From Nitrospirota bacterium (lineage in GTDB: Bacteria; Nitrospirota; Nitrospiria; Nitrospirales; Nitrospiraceae): 37,082 bases of DNA. The notes beneath the pieces were generated by a model, which did no database searches, had not been told where the DNA came from, and saw nothing but the letters and a program-made list of their open reading frames with translations. How positions within the stretch are numbered: position 1 is the first letter of the stretch; each line of letters begins with the position of its first letter. Position numbers and translations under genes: made by a program. Below, piece by piece: positions 1-6,058 of this stretch. The stretch is from positions 1 to 37,082 of the forward strand of contig VBOL01000065.1 in assembly GCA_005887945.1 (NCBI GenBank). The letters are read 5' to 3'.

Positions 1-216
1 CATTTCGGTCTCATGGTCCGTGACGAGAAACAAATCAAGGAAGTGCGGAAGAAGCTCATCAACAAGTACAAACTTACGCTGGTGCCCGGCTTTCGTTGCG
101 ACTTCCGCGATCCCTGGGGGAACCGCATTCAGGTAGGAGATCTCAGCGATGAATCGCTCGTCTGGCTCCTCCCCTACCAGGAAGTCCAGAAGGCCGGTAT
201 CACGTTCGGAAGGTGA
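1..216 (+). CDS. VOC (glyoxalase/bleomycin-resistance fold) protein, C-terminal part
   Basis: This is the last 71 codons of a gene that enters from the left edge; the frame is open from base 1, so the first ATG (base 13) is internal. The visible part matches the C-terminal half of a vicinal-oxygen-chelate domain. It has a metal-ligand-like histidine in the opening HFGLMV strand, then the FRDPWGNRIQV strand, where the usual terminal glutamate ligand is a glutamine. That substitution may mean altered or absent metal binding. Substrate is unknown. It ends 4 bases before the next VOC gene, so the two probably form one transcript of tandem paralogues. Confidence 0.75.
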   Translation, partial: HFGLMVRDEKQIKEVRKKLINKYKLTLVPGFRCDFRDPWGNRIQVGDLSDESLVWLLPYQEVQKAGITFGR

Positions 217-220
217 ACTC

Positions 221-667
221 ATGAAGGCTCATTATCTCGGCCACGTGGTGTTCTATGTGAAGAACCTACAACAGTCTCTGGCGTTCTATCGCGACCTGCT
301 GGGCTTCAAGGAAATCGGGCGGGTCTTCGATGGTACGGCAGCAGCCTTGACCTCCGGCCGAACCCATCATGAGCTGTTGCTTATCCAGGTCGGTGATGCC
401 CCTGGGCCGCCACAGGGCCGTCGCCGCGGGCTCTATCATATCGGTATCAAAGTCGGCAATAATTTGGATGAACTGCGGGCCGCCAAGCGAGAACTGGAGC
501 GATCGGCTGTCACGATCGACGGCATGAGTGATCACACCGTGAGTCAAAGCCTCTACCTGCGCGATCCTGACGACAACGAAGTCGAACTGTACGTGGATGC
601 GGATGAGTCGGTGTGGAAAAACAATCCTGCTGCCGTCCTCGCACCGATCAAGCTGTTACATTTATAA
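221..667 (+). CDS. VOC family protein (glyoxalase/extradiol dioxygenase-like)
   Basis: A 148-residue single VOC domain. The expected metal ligands are visible: His8 in GHVVFYV, His in YHIGIKV at the start of the second half, and Glu in DNEVELYVD near the C-terminus. The segment LAFYRDLLGFKE is the usual helix-turn of the first beta-alpha-beta module. The domain resembles catechol 2,3-dioxygenase/CatE-like proteins, but substrate cannot be read from sequence. I chose ATG 221, which puts residue 8 of the protein at the ligand His; an in-frame ATG at 149 would add 24 residues overlapping the upstream VOC gene. Its neighbours are redox and stress genes on the same strand. Confidence 0.8.
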   Translation: MKAHYLGHVVFYVKNLQQSLAFYRDLLGFKEIGRVFDGTAAALTSGRTHHELLLIQVGDAPGPPQGRRRGLYHIGIKVGNNLDELRAAKRELERSAVTIDGMSDHTVSQSLYLRDPDDNEVELYVDADESVWKNNPAAVLAPIKLLHL

Positions 668-688
668 CTTACAAAAGGAGCACTGTTC

Positions 689-925
689 ATGGAGAAACCA
701 CGCATTGCAGCCAAGCAGCCGGCAGTGCTTTCGTTGGACCCGGGAACCTACTATTGGTGTCAATGTGGACGCTCGAGGGACCAACCGTTCTGTGACGGGT
801 CCCACCAAGGAACCGGGATCGAGCCGGTCGAGTTTTCATTAAATGAAAAGAAAGAAATCGCCTTGTGCCAGTGCAAGCAGACCAAGACTCCGCCGTTCTG
901 CGACGGCACGCACCAGACGCTCTGA
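689..925 (+). CDS. CDGSH-type iron-sulfur protein, two motifs
   Basis: A 78-residue protein with two CDGSH iron-sulfur motifs: CQCGRSRDQPFCDGSH in the first half and CQCKQTKTPPFCDGTH at the C-terminus. Each has the three Cys and one His that coordinate a [2Fe-2S] cluster in the mitoNEET family. There is no membrane anchor, so it is probably a soluble electron-transfer or redox-sensing protein. A strong ribosome binding site (AAAGGAG, about 674-680) precedes ATG 689. It sits 21 bases behind the VOC gene and could be co-transcribed. The partner is not evident. Confidence 0.88.
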   Translation: MEKPRIAAKQPAVLSLDPGTYYWCQCGRSRDQPFCDGSHQGTGIEPVEFSLNEKKEIALCQCKQTKTPPFCDGTHQTL

Positions 926-1065
926 TTTCGTTGGAAGGCTTGCATACCTTCCGATATGTTCCGCAGCGGTAAGGCACAGAGACCAATTGTGCGTATCGGA
1001 TCGTGTTCGCTGTTCAATTGGCAGATCTGCCATATCCCGCCGCTTGACTGGAGAGGAGATGCACC

Positions 1066-1707
1066 ATGAAGATCGCAGTGATCGGCGCGACGGGGTTTGT
1101 CGGATCGGCCATTTTGCAGGAAGCGTTGCAGCGAGGCCATGAGGTCACGGCCATCGTACGGCATCCGGAGAAGGTAAAGCCGCATCCGAAGCTTCGTCCG
1201 CACAAAGCAGATGTCCAGAAAGGAAACGAGGTGACCCGGTCGGTTGCTGGTCATGATGCGGTGATCAGTGCTTTCAATCCTGGATGGACCAATCCCAACA
1301 TATATGACCTGCAGGTCAAGGGCACGCGAGCCATTATTGACGGTGTGAAGAAAGCGGGCGTCAAGCGACTGCTGTTCGTCGGGGGAGCAGGCAGCTTGGA
1401 AGTAAAGCCGGGCGTCCAGTCAGTGAATCTCCCAGAGTTCCCTGCGGAATATAAGCAAGGGGCTCTCGCGACACGTGAAGCCCTGGACCTGCTCCGCAAA
1501 GAACCAAGCTTGGAATGGTCCTTCCTTTCTCCTTCAGCCAATCTTTTCCCGGGTCAGCGAACCGGGAAATTCCGCTTGGGAACGGACCAGCTGCTCGCGG
1601 ATGCCAAGGGAGAAAACCGCATCTCGGTCGAGGACTATGCGACGGCGATGATCGACGAGGTGGAGAAGCCGAAGCATATTCGCCGGTGCTTTACCGTGGG
1701 TTATTGA
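1066..1707 (+). CDS. NAD(P)-binding atypical SDR (NmrA/YwnB-like)
   Basis: A 213-residue Rossmann protein. The N-terminus MKIAVIGATGFVGSAI holds the GxxGxxG dinucleotide motif typical of atypical short-chain dehydrogenases. The following segment ending in VIRHPEK contains the Arg that usually favours NADP. The rest (HDAVISAF, LLFVGGAGSLEV, WSFLSPSANLFPGQRTG) follows the NmrA/YwnB family. Such proteins act as redox sensors or as reductases of unknown substrate. A purine-rich site (GGAGAGGAG, about 1050-1058) precedes ATG 1066. A gap of 140 bases separates it from the CDGSH gene; I see no clear promoter there. Confidence 0.82.
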   Translation: MKIAVIGATGFVGSAILQEALQRGHEVTAIVRHPEKVKPHPKLRPHKADVQKGNEVTRSVAGHDAVISAFNPGWTNPNIYDLQVKGTRAIIDGVKKAGVKRLLFVGGAGSLEVKPGVQSVNLPEFPAEYKQGALATREALDLLRKEPSLEWSFLSPSANLFPGQRTGKFRLGTDQLLADAKGENRISVEDYATAMIDEVEKPKHIRRCFTVGY

Positions 1708-1822
1708 GTTGGCATGATTGGACGCACTAGCACAATAACCATTGCTTCGTCGCACATGGATGCCATCGAAAGAACGGTTCGAATTCACGGCGCAGGGCGT
1801 CACTGACCGAGAAGAGTTTCCT

Positions 1823-2497
1823 ATGCCGCCTTCAGGCATCGTCTTTCTCTTCGACGTGGATAACACGCTGCTGGACAACGATCGGGTGACGGAAGACTTG
1901 CAGCGTTATCTTGAGCGCGAAGTCGGCCGCGAGCGTCAGGAACGATACTGGACGATCTTCGAACAGTTGCGGGTCGAGTTGGGATATGCGGATTATTTAG
2001 GGGCTCTTCAACGGTATCGCACTGAGTACCCCCGTGATCCTCATCTGTTGACGGTCTCTCATTTCATGATCAATTATCCATTCGCCGACCGGTTGTACCC
2101 GAACGCGCTCGAGGTGATCGAACAGGTCAAGCAGTGGGGGACGGTCGTGATCCTCTCGGACGGTGATGTGGTCTTCCAGCCGAGAAAAGTCGAACGATCC
2201 GGATTATTCGAAACCGTTGGCGGGAACGTCTTGATTTATATTCACAAAGACCAGGAGCTGGACGACGTGGAGCAGCGCTACCCAGCTGAGCATTACGTGT
2301 TAATCGACGACAAACTGCGTATTCTCTCGGCCGTGAAAACCGCCTGGGCCTCGCGAGTCACAACCGTGTTTCCTCGCCAGGGCCACTATGCCATGGACCG
2401 GCAGGTACTGGCTCGTTTTCCACCGGCGGACGTGACCATCACCAGCATCGGAGACTTGCTCAACCATGATCTCTCGACACTACAAATAGGGCGGTGA
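1823..2497 (+). CDS. HAD-superfamily hydrolase
   Basis: A 224-residue haloacid-dehalogenase-like phosphatase. Motif I is FLFDVDNTLLDND (nucleophile Asp plus acid-base Asp), motif II is VILSDGD, and the acidic motif IV is VLIDDK. The helical cap lies between motifs I and II. The frame is open from 1742, but starting at ATG 1823 places the catalytic strand immediately after the start, as is normal for the family, and a GAAGAG site lies just upstream. Substrate unknown; most relatives are phosphatases of small phosphorylated metabolites. It ends 4 bases before the OsmC gene, suggesting co-transcription. Confidence 0.8.
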   Translation: MPPSGIVFLFDVDNTLLDNDRVTEDLQRYLEREVGRERQERYWTIFEQLRVELGYADYLGALQRYRTEYPRDPHLLTVSHFMINYPFADRLYPNALEVIEQVKQWGTVVILSDGDVVFQPRKVERSGLFETVGGNVLIYIHKDQELDDVEQRYPAEHYVLIDDKLRILSAVKTAWASRVTTVFPRQGHYAMDRQVLARFPPADVTITSIGDLLNHDLSTLQIGR

Positions 2498-2501
2498 AAC
2501 C

Positions 2502-2927
2502 ATGAAACGAACAGCTTCAGCGGTATGGCAGGGCGATTTAAAGGGCGGCAAAGGGACAGTGTCTACAGAGAGTGCAGTGCTGGCGCAGACGCAGTATTCG
2601 TTTGCGACGAGATTTGAGAACGGGAAGGGCACGAATCCTGAAGAACTGATTGCCGCGGCGCATGCGGGCTGCTTCACGATGGCGCTGTCGGGACAGCTTG
2701 GAAGCGCCGGACTGATACCCGACAAACTGGAGACAACGGCAACGGTGAGTTTTGAAAAACTCGAAGCGGGCTGGACGGTGACGCAAATCCATCTCGACGT
2801 GAAGGGCAAGGTTCCCAAAGCGGACCAAGCCGCCTGGGAGAAGGCGACCGCCGCCGCCAAGGCCGGCTGCCCCATTTCGCGGTTACTGAACACGACGATC
2901 ACGATGGAGGCGAAGTTAGAAGGATAA
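2502..2927 (+). CDS. OsmC family peroxiredoxin
   Basis: A 141-residue OsmC/Ohr-type thiol peroxidase. Both catalytic cysteines are present in family context: HAGCFTMALS in the long central helix, and AGCPISRLL near the C-terminus. The segment GTNPEELIAAAHAGC is characteristic of OsmC rather than Ohr. These enzymes reduce organic hydroperoxides in the cytoplasm using a dithiol donor. It follows the HAD gene by 4 bases and precedes the rhodanese gene by 22, so the three are likely one transcript with a general stress theme. Confidence 0.9.
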   Translation: MKRTASAVWQGDLKGGKGTVSTESAVLAQTQYSFATRFENGKGTNPEELIAAAHAGCFTMALSGQLGSAGLIPDKLETTATVSFEKLEAGWTVTQIHLDVKGKVPKADQAAWEKATAAAKAGCPISRLLNTTITMEAKLEG

Positions 2928-2949
2928 CGTCTCGAACAGAAGGACAACC

Positions 2950-3336
2950 ATGGCGACCAAGCTCAAGATTTCCAGCGCCTCAAAGGCAAAGAAGTATTTC
3001 CAGGACAAGATGGCCTTTACGACAGGTCCGGTCGAACTAGAGCGCTGGTTCAAACAGGGAGAGCCGGTGAACATCGTGGATGTGCGTGCGGCCGAAGATT
3101 ATGCAGAGGGGCATATCCCTGGCGCACTCAATCTGCCGAAGGACCAGTGGGACAACGCTAAGGTCGTGAAGGCGCGTCTCCACAAAAACAAGATCAATGT
3201 GCTGTACTGCTATTCACACGTCTGCCACCTGGCCGCGACCGCGGCGGTTCTATTTGCGAGCAAGGGCTACCCCGTGATGGAACTCGAGGGCGGCTGGCGT
3301 TGGTGGCAGAGTGATGGATTTGAGATAGAGAAGTAA
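2950..3336 (+). CDS. Rhodanese-like domain protein
   Basis: A 128-residue single-domain rhodanese. An N-terminal extension (about 25 residues, basic) leads into NIVDVRAAEDYAEGHIPGALNL, the hallmark CH2A-like strand. The active-site loop is CYSHVC with the probable catalytic Cys87 and a second Cys92, followed by HLAATAA. It ends in the usual ELEGGWRWW segment. Rhodaneses carry a persulfide on the active Cys and pass sulfur to acceptors. The second Cys in the loop could allow a redox-regulated disulfide. No signal peptide. Confidence 0.85.
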   Translation: MATKLKISSASKAKKYFQDKMAFTTGPVELERWFKQGEPVNIVDVRAAEDYAEGHIPGALNLPKDQWDNAKVVKARLHKNKINVLYCYSHVCHLAATAAVLFASKGYPVMELEGGWRWWQSDGFEIEK

Positions 3337-3359
3337 GACCGCGCGAGGAAGTCATCCCA

Positions 3360-4283
3360 ATGAGGGCGATACGGTTGCATCAGGTTGGTGGATCGGAATC
3401 ACTTCTCTATGAGGAGGCGCCGAAACCCAGTCCGAAGGATAATCAAGTGCTCGTTCAGGTCTATGCCACAGCGATCACGCCAACGGAGTTCGCGTGGTAT
3501 CCCACATTCCATACTCCTGACGGCGGCACCAGACAGTTTCCCATTATTCTCGGCCACGAGTTCTCCGGTGTCGTCGACGCGATAGGACCGGCTTGCACGG
3601 GTGTCCAGGTCGGGGATCCCGTCTATGGATTGAGCGATTGGTTCATCGACGGTGCCCAGGCGGAATATTGCCTGACCGTTCCCGCCCACATCGCGCCGAA
3701 GCCCGTCGCGCTTGACCATGCTCAGGCGGCTGCAGCACCGATCTCAGCCCTGACCGCCTGGCAGGCACTCATCAATCGCGCAAAGCTTTCGGAAGGGAAA
3801 CGGGTGTTGGTCCATGGTGCAGCCGGTGGAGTCGGCAGCTTCGCCGTGCAGTTGGCCCGTCATAAGAAAGCACATGTGATCGCCACGGCGTCAGCGGCGA
3901 ATGCCGACTTTGTCACGGCGCTCGGTGCCGACGAAGTCATTGATTACCGGACAACGCCGTTTGAGACGGTCGTCCGAGACGTTGATGTGGTGATTGATAC
4001 TGTAGGAGCAGACACGAGAGACCGCTCATGGGGGGTCCTCAGAAAGGGCGGTCAGTTGGTGACCATTGCGGCTGATGCCGAACGGTTCAGCCAGCCGCGA
4101 GTGCGCGACGCCTTCTTCATCGTCGAACCAAACCGGGTTCAGTTAATCGAAATCTCACGTTTGATCGATGCCGGCCTCATTCGACCGATTGTGGGTACCG
4201 TCTTCACTATGGGTGACGTTCGGCAGGCCTACGAACAGAAACCTGTGCGCGGCAAGAATGTGCTGCGCATGGCTGCGCTATGA
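3360..4283 (+). CDS. Zinc-independent MDR oxidoreductase (quinone reductase-like)
   Basis: A 307-residue medium-chain dehydrogenase/reductase. An N-terminal GroES-like domain (GHEFSGVVDAIGPACTGVQVGDPVYG) precedes a Rossmann domain with VLVHGAAGGVGSFAVQLAR (about residues 155-175). The cysteine cluster of the structural zinc lobe is absent, as in the quinone oxidoreductase (QOR/zeta-crystallin) branch. The likely reaction is NADPH-dependent reduction of a quinone or enone. ATG 3360 directly starts the canonical MRAIRLHQVGG strand. It follows the rhodanese gene by 23 bases. Confidence 0.85.
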   Translation: MRAIRLHQVGGSESLLYEEAPKPSPKDNQVLVQVYATAITPTEFAWYPTFHTPDGGTRQFPIILGHEFSGVVDAIGPACTGVQVGDPVYGLSDWFIDGAQAEYCLTVPAHIAPKPVALDHAQAAAAPISALTAWQALINRAKLSEGKRVLVHGAAGGVGSFAVQLARHKKAHVIATASAANADFVTALGADEVIDYRTTPFETVVRDVDVVIDTVGADTRDRSWGVLRKGGQLVTIAADAERFSQPRVRDAFFIVEPNRVQLIEISRLIDAGLIRPIVGTVFTMGDVRQAYEQKPVRGKNVLRMAAL

Positions 4284-4319
4284 TGTACGCGACCAAATAA
4301 GCGAGAAAGGAACACTCCG

Positions 4320-4769
4320 ATGATGACGATTGCATCCTCTACCCGCACAGTAGTGAAACAGGCATTAAAATGGACGGCCTTGGCCGGAGTAGTTGTAGTT
4401 ATGGGACAGGCGACCGTGTTAGCAGAAGACAGCGTGTCGGTGCTGATGAAGCAGCCTCTGACCGACATGGCCGGGAAAGTGGCCACAGTGCTGAGCTTGG
4501 ACTATGCGCCGGGAGCCGCATCCGACCCACACGTCCATCCAGGCTCAGTGTTCGCCTATGTCCTGGAGGGAGCGGTGGTGACGCAGGTAGAAGGTGAGCA
4601 GCCCATGACGTATACCAAAGGTGAGCATTGGTATGAGTCTCCCAAGAAGCCGCATCTGGTGTCCAGAAATGCGAGCCTGACGGAGCCGGCCAAATTGTTG
4701 GTCTTGCTTCTGTCGCAGGAAGGCGAAGCGCTGAAGGTGCCGGTGAACGCACCAGACAGCGGTAAATGA
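4320..4769 (+). CDS. Exported cupin-domain protein
   Basis: A 149-residue protein with an N-terminal signal peptide: a basic start, a hydrophobic core (WTALAGVVVVMGQATV) and a VLAED cleavage-like site around residue 36. The mature part is a single cupin barrel. Motif 1 is DPHVHPGSVFAYVLEGAV with two His and a later Glu position, and motif 2 contains the HLV segment. Small periplasmic cupins of this type bind a metal but usually have no assigned substrate. Two ATGs lie in tandem (4320 and 4323), so either could be the start. An AAAGGAAC site lies just upstream. Confidence 0.82.
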   Translation: MMTIASSTRTVVKQALKWTALAGVVVVMGQATVLAEDSVSVLMKQPLTDMAGKVATVLSLDYAPGAASDPHVHPGSVFAYVLEGAVVTQVEGEQPMTYTKGEHWYESPKKPHLVSRNASLTEPAKLLVLLLSQEGEALKVPVNAPDSGK

Positions 4770-4779
4770 TTCTCTTATA

Positions 4780-4801
4780 GGTCTTCCAGATTGAAGAGAC
4801 C
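4780..4801 (+). terminator. Weak hairpin after the cupin gene
   Basis: GGTCT at 4780 pairs with AGACC ending at 4801 across a loop containing a second short complement (TC/GA). There is no strong T run afterwards, so terminator function is only suggested by position, 11 bases after the cupin stop codon. Confidence 0.3.
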
Positions 4802-4804
4802 GTT

Positions 4805-4877
4805 TGAAGGAGCGGAGGCGATTTCGCACACCGCGATCACTACGAACTCTTTCGAGGCCTTGCCAAGCGCCTGCCCG
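4805..4877 (+). pseudogene. Decayed fragment of a GAF-domain regulator 5' region
   Basis: This stretch aligns base for base with the first GAF module of the intact regulator at about 8568-8643: both contain GAGGC(A/G)AT, then GCACACCGCGATC, CTCTTTCGAG and CGCC. Translated, it gives EGAEAIS, then, after a one-base shift, HRD..YELFRGLAKRLP, against VAEAISAHRDLHELFRDLAQRLP in the intact gene. One base is missing relative to the regulator at about 4824, so the frame is broken, and there is no start codon in the right context. It is therefore a remnant, not a gene. Confidence 0.72.
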
Positions 4878-5032
4878 TTGCCCTCAATTGGAAATTGCCT
4901 TTCCGAGCAGTTTATCACGGCATGTTACACGGATCAGCATAACACCACCTCCGTGAAAGAGGTCAGGTCCGTCTAACGGACTACGAACGCCTGCCGGGCC
5001 CCAGTTGAGGGCATGAATATAAGAATAGACAT

Positions 5033-5100
5033 AGGGACGTTCTGAACGGTTGCAGCGGCTGCTCGATTCACGCATCAAGAAAACCAGAATGTCCCCTTAG
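5033..5100. repeat. Inverted-repeat remnant, probably from an IS200/RAYT-like element
   Basis: AGGGACGTTCT at 5033-5043 is an imperfect inverse of AGAATGTCCCCT at 5086-5097. Between them one frame reads RSERLQRLLDSRIKKTRMSP and then stops at 5100, which resembles the last codons of a REP-associated (Y1) transposase, whose genes are often bounded by GGGGACATTCT repeats. Only this tail is present; no HUH motif or catalytic Tyr is visible. The family assignment rests on my recollection of such element ends. Confidence 0.45.
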
Positions 5101-5110
5101 GTTTCCCATT

Positions 5111-5170
5111 TGGAGTGGGGCCCGGAGGGCGTAGCGGAAAATGTACCCCACTCCAGGCCATTGTTAGATG
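5111..5170 (-). other. attC-like recombination site downstream of the haemoglobin gene
   Basis: On the minus strand, ATCTAAC (plus 5164-5170) fits the integron inverse-core consensus RYYYAAC and overlaps the stop codon of the haemoglobin gene, as is usual for gene cassettes. It is followed by an inverted repeat: TGGAGTGGGG at 5111-5120 pairs perfectly with CCCCACTCCA at 5146-5155 over a 25-base spacer. The opposite core (GTTRRRY) is not recognisable, so the site is degenerate or only similar by chance. An ordinary terminator is the alternative, but the loop is long and no T run follows. Confidence 0.42.
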
Positions 5171-5583
5171 TCTGTCGAATTGAACAGCCTGATTCTTTCC
5201 GCTGGAATCCACAATCGAGCTAGTAAATACTCTTTAAATGACGCCTCATATGGCTGAACAGAAATGGCACGTTGCATACAGAGCATCCAAGCGTCTCGCT
5301 CGTCATTTCCAATTGGGAATTGCCGATGAAAATCAGGGAGGTTGACTCCGCCGTAATGCTCGATATACAGCCTGGGGCCGCCTAGCAATCCGCAAAGAAA
5401 GAACGTTAATTTCTTGCGCGACTCGGTTAAATCCTCGGGATGCATGTTCCTAATAACACTGGCTTCCGGAAAGTCATCCATGTTTGAGTAGAACGCATCG
5501 ACTAGATTCGTTATCCCTGTAAGTTCTCCAGCTGCACGATATGAGTTCATACCATTACCGTATCTGTATTCGTTCATTTGCAT
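5164..5583 (-). CDS. Group II truncated haemoglobin
   Basis: A 139-residue 2-on-2 globin of group II (YjbI/trHbO-like). Visible signatures are VDAFYSNMDDFPEAS, MHPEDLTESRKKLTFFLCGLLGGP, and FHRQFPIG followed by ERDAWMLCM. His86 is at the proximal haem-ligand position and Trp99 at the conserved G8 site. Group II globins bind oxygen or NO with high affinity and are linked to oxidative or nitrosative stress. ATG 5583 has a weak AGGA site upstream; a second ATG two codons later is possible. The gene runs opposite to the flanking + strand genes and ends inside an attC-like motif, consistent with acquisition as a cassette. Confidence 0.88.
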   Translation of the reverse strand: MQMNEYRYGNGMNSYRAAGELTGITNLVDAFYSNMDDFPEASVIRNMHPEDLTESRKKLTFFLCGLLGGPRLYIEHYGGVNLPDFHRQFPIGNDERDAWMLCMQRAISVQPYEASFKEYLLARLWIPAERIRLFNSTDI

Positions 5584-5668
5584 ATGAATCCTGTGCGAGC
5601 TTGATGAAGAAAACTAACTATAAATAGACTGATCCGTGTAAGAATGCTCCTTAAGCTTCTTCCAAAAA

Positions 5669-5959
5669 TCATTTTGCACGAGATGAAGAGGGCCGAGCAG
5701 CGGGGGTGGTTGAGCGAGAGGTGAAAACGATGGGATTAATTGGTTTGTCGTCCATCTGCGCGGCGATGTTGCCAAAAATGCGTTTGGCCGTTCCGAGAGT
5801 CGATGGCAGGTTGTCTGCCTGTCTTTGGAGATCGATCGCAATCAAGTGTCGAGAAATTTTACCGCCGGAATTGCGCGCGATTGCACGTGTCGTCTCCGTA
5901 ACGACAGTGGAGAAAGCGGCGACTATCTCGGTCAGTAAGGCGGCATCGGATTTGGTCAT
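5669..5959 (-). CDS. Hypothetical protein, 96 aa
   Basis: Not recognised. It starts at ATG 5959 behind a good ribosome binding site (AGGAG, 5967-5971 on the plus coordinates) and encodes an Ala- and Thr-rich, probably helical N-terminal half (TEIVAAFSTVVTETTRAIAR), then a basic region, and a Ser/Pro/Arg-rich tail that looks unstructured. It has no membrane segment and no Cys pair. It shares its upstream 35-base repeat element with the protease/DUF4917 gene. The clear SD signal supports translation, but the protein could be short-lived or degenerate at its C-terminus. Confidence 0.5.
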   Translation of the reverse strand: MTKSDAALLTEIVAAFSTVVTETTRAIARNSGGKISRHLIAIDLQRQADNLPSTLGTAKRIFGNIAAQMDDKPINPIVFTSRSTTPAARPSSSRAK

Positions 5960-5987
5960 AATTTCTCCTAACTCTTAAGTAGGCTAC

Positions 5988-6022
5988 GGGGTCCTGTTGT
6001 TCAGTGGCGGCCTATCCCAACA
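5988..6022 (-). repeat. Direct repeat copy 1 of a cassette-bracketing element
   Basis: Roughly 35 bases that recur at 8024-8058 with about 29 matches. The shared core, read on the plus strand, is GCGGCCTATCCCAA preceded by TGTTRTT. On the minus strand each copy lies just ahead of a gene start (5959 and 7990). The two copies bracket the 643-codon gene. Confidence 0.6.
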
Positions 6023-6058
6023 ATCTTTTTATTTCTCATTACGGTCTCCTTTGTTTTT

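Noticed and set aside
4791-4976. 61-codon open frame
   Set aside because: Contains the decayed GAF fragment in the wrong frame; no supporting SD.
4967-4981. GTCCGT/ACGGAC mini-hairpin with a GTCTAAC core as a second attC
   Set aside because: No partner core or second arm at suitable distance; short stem is likely by chance.
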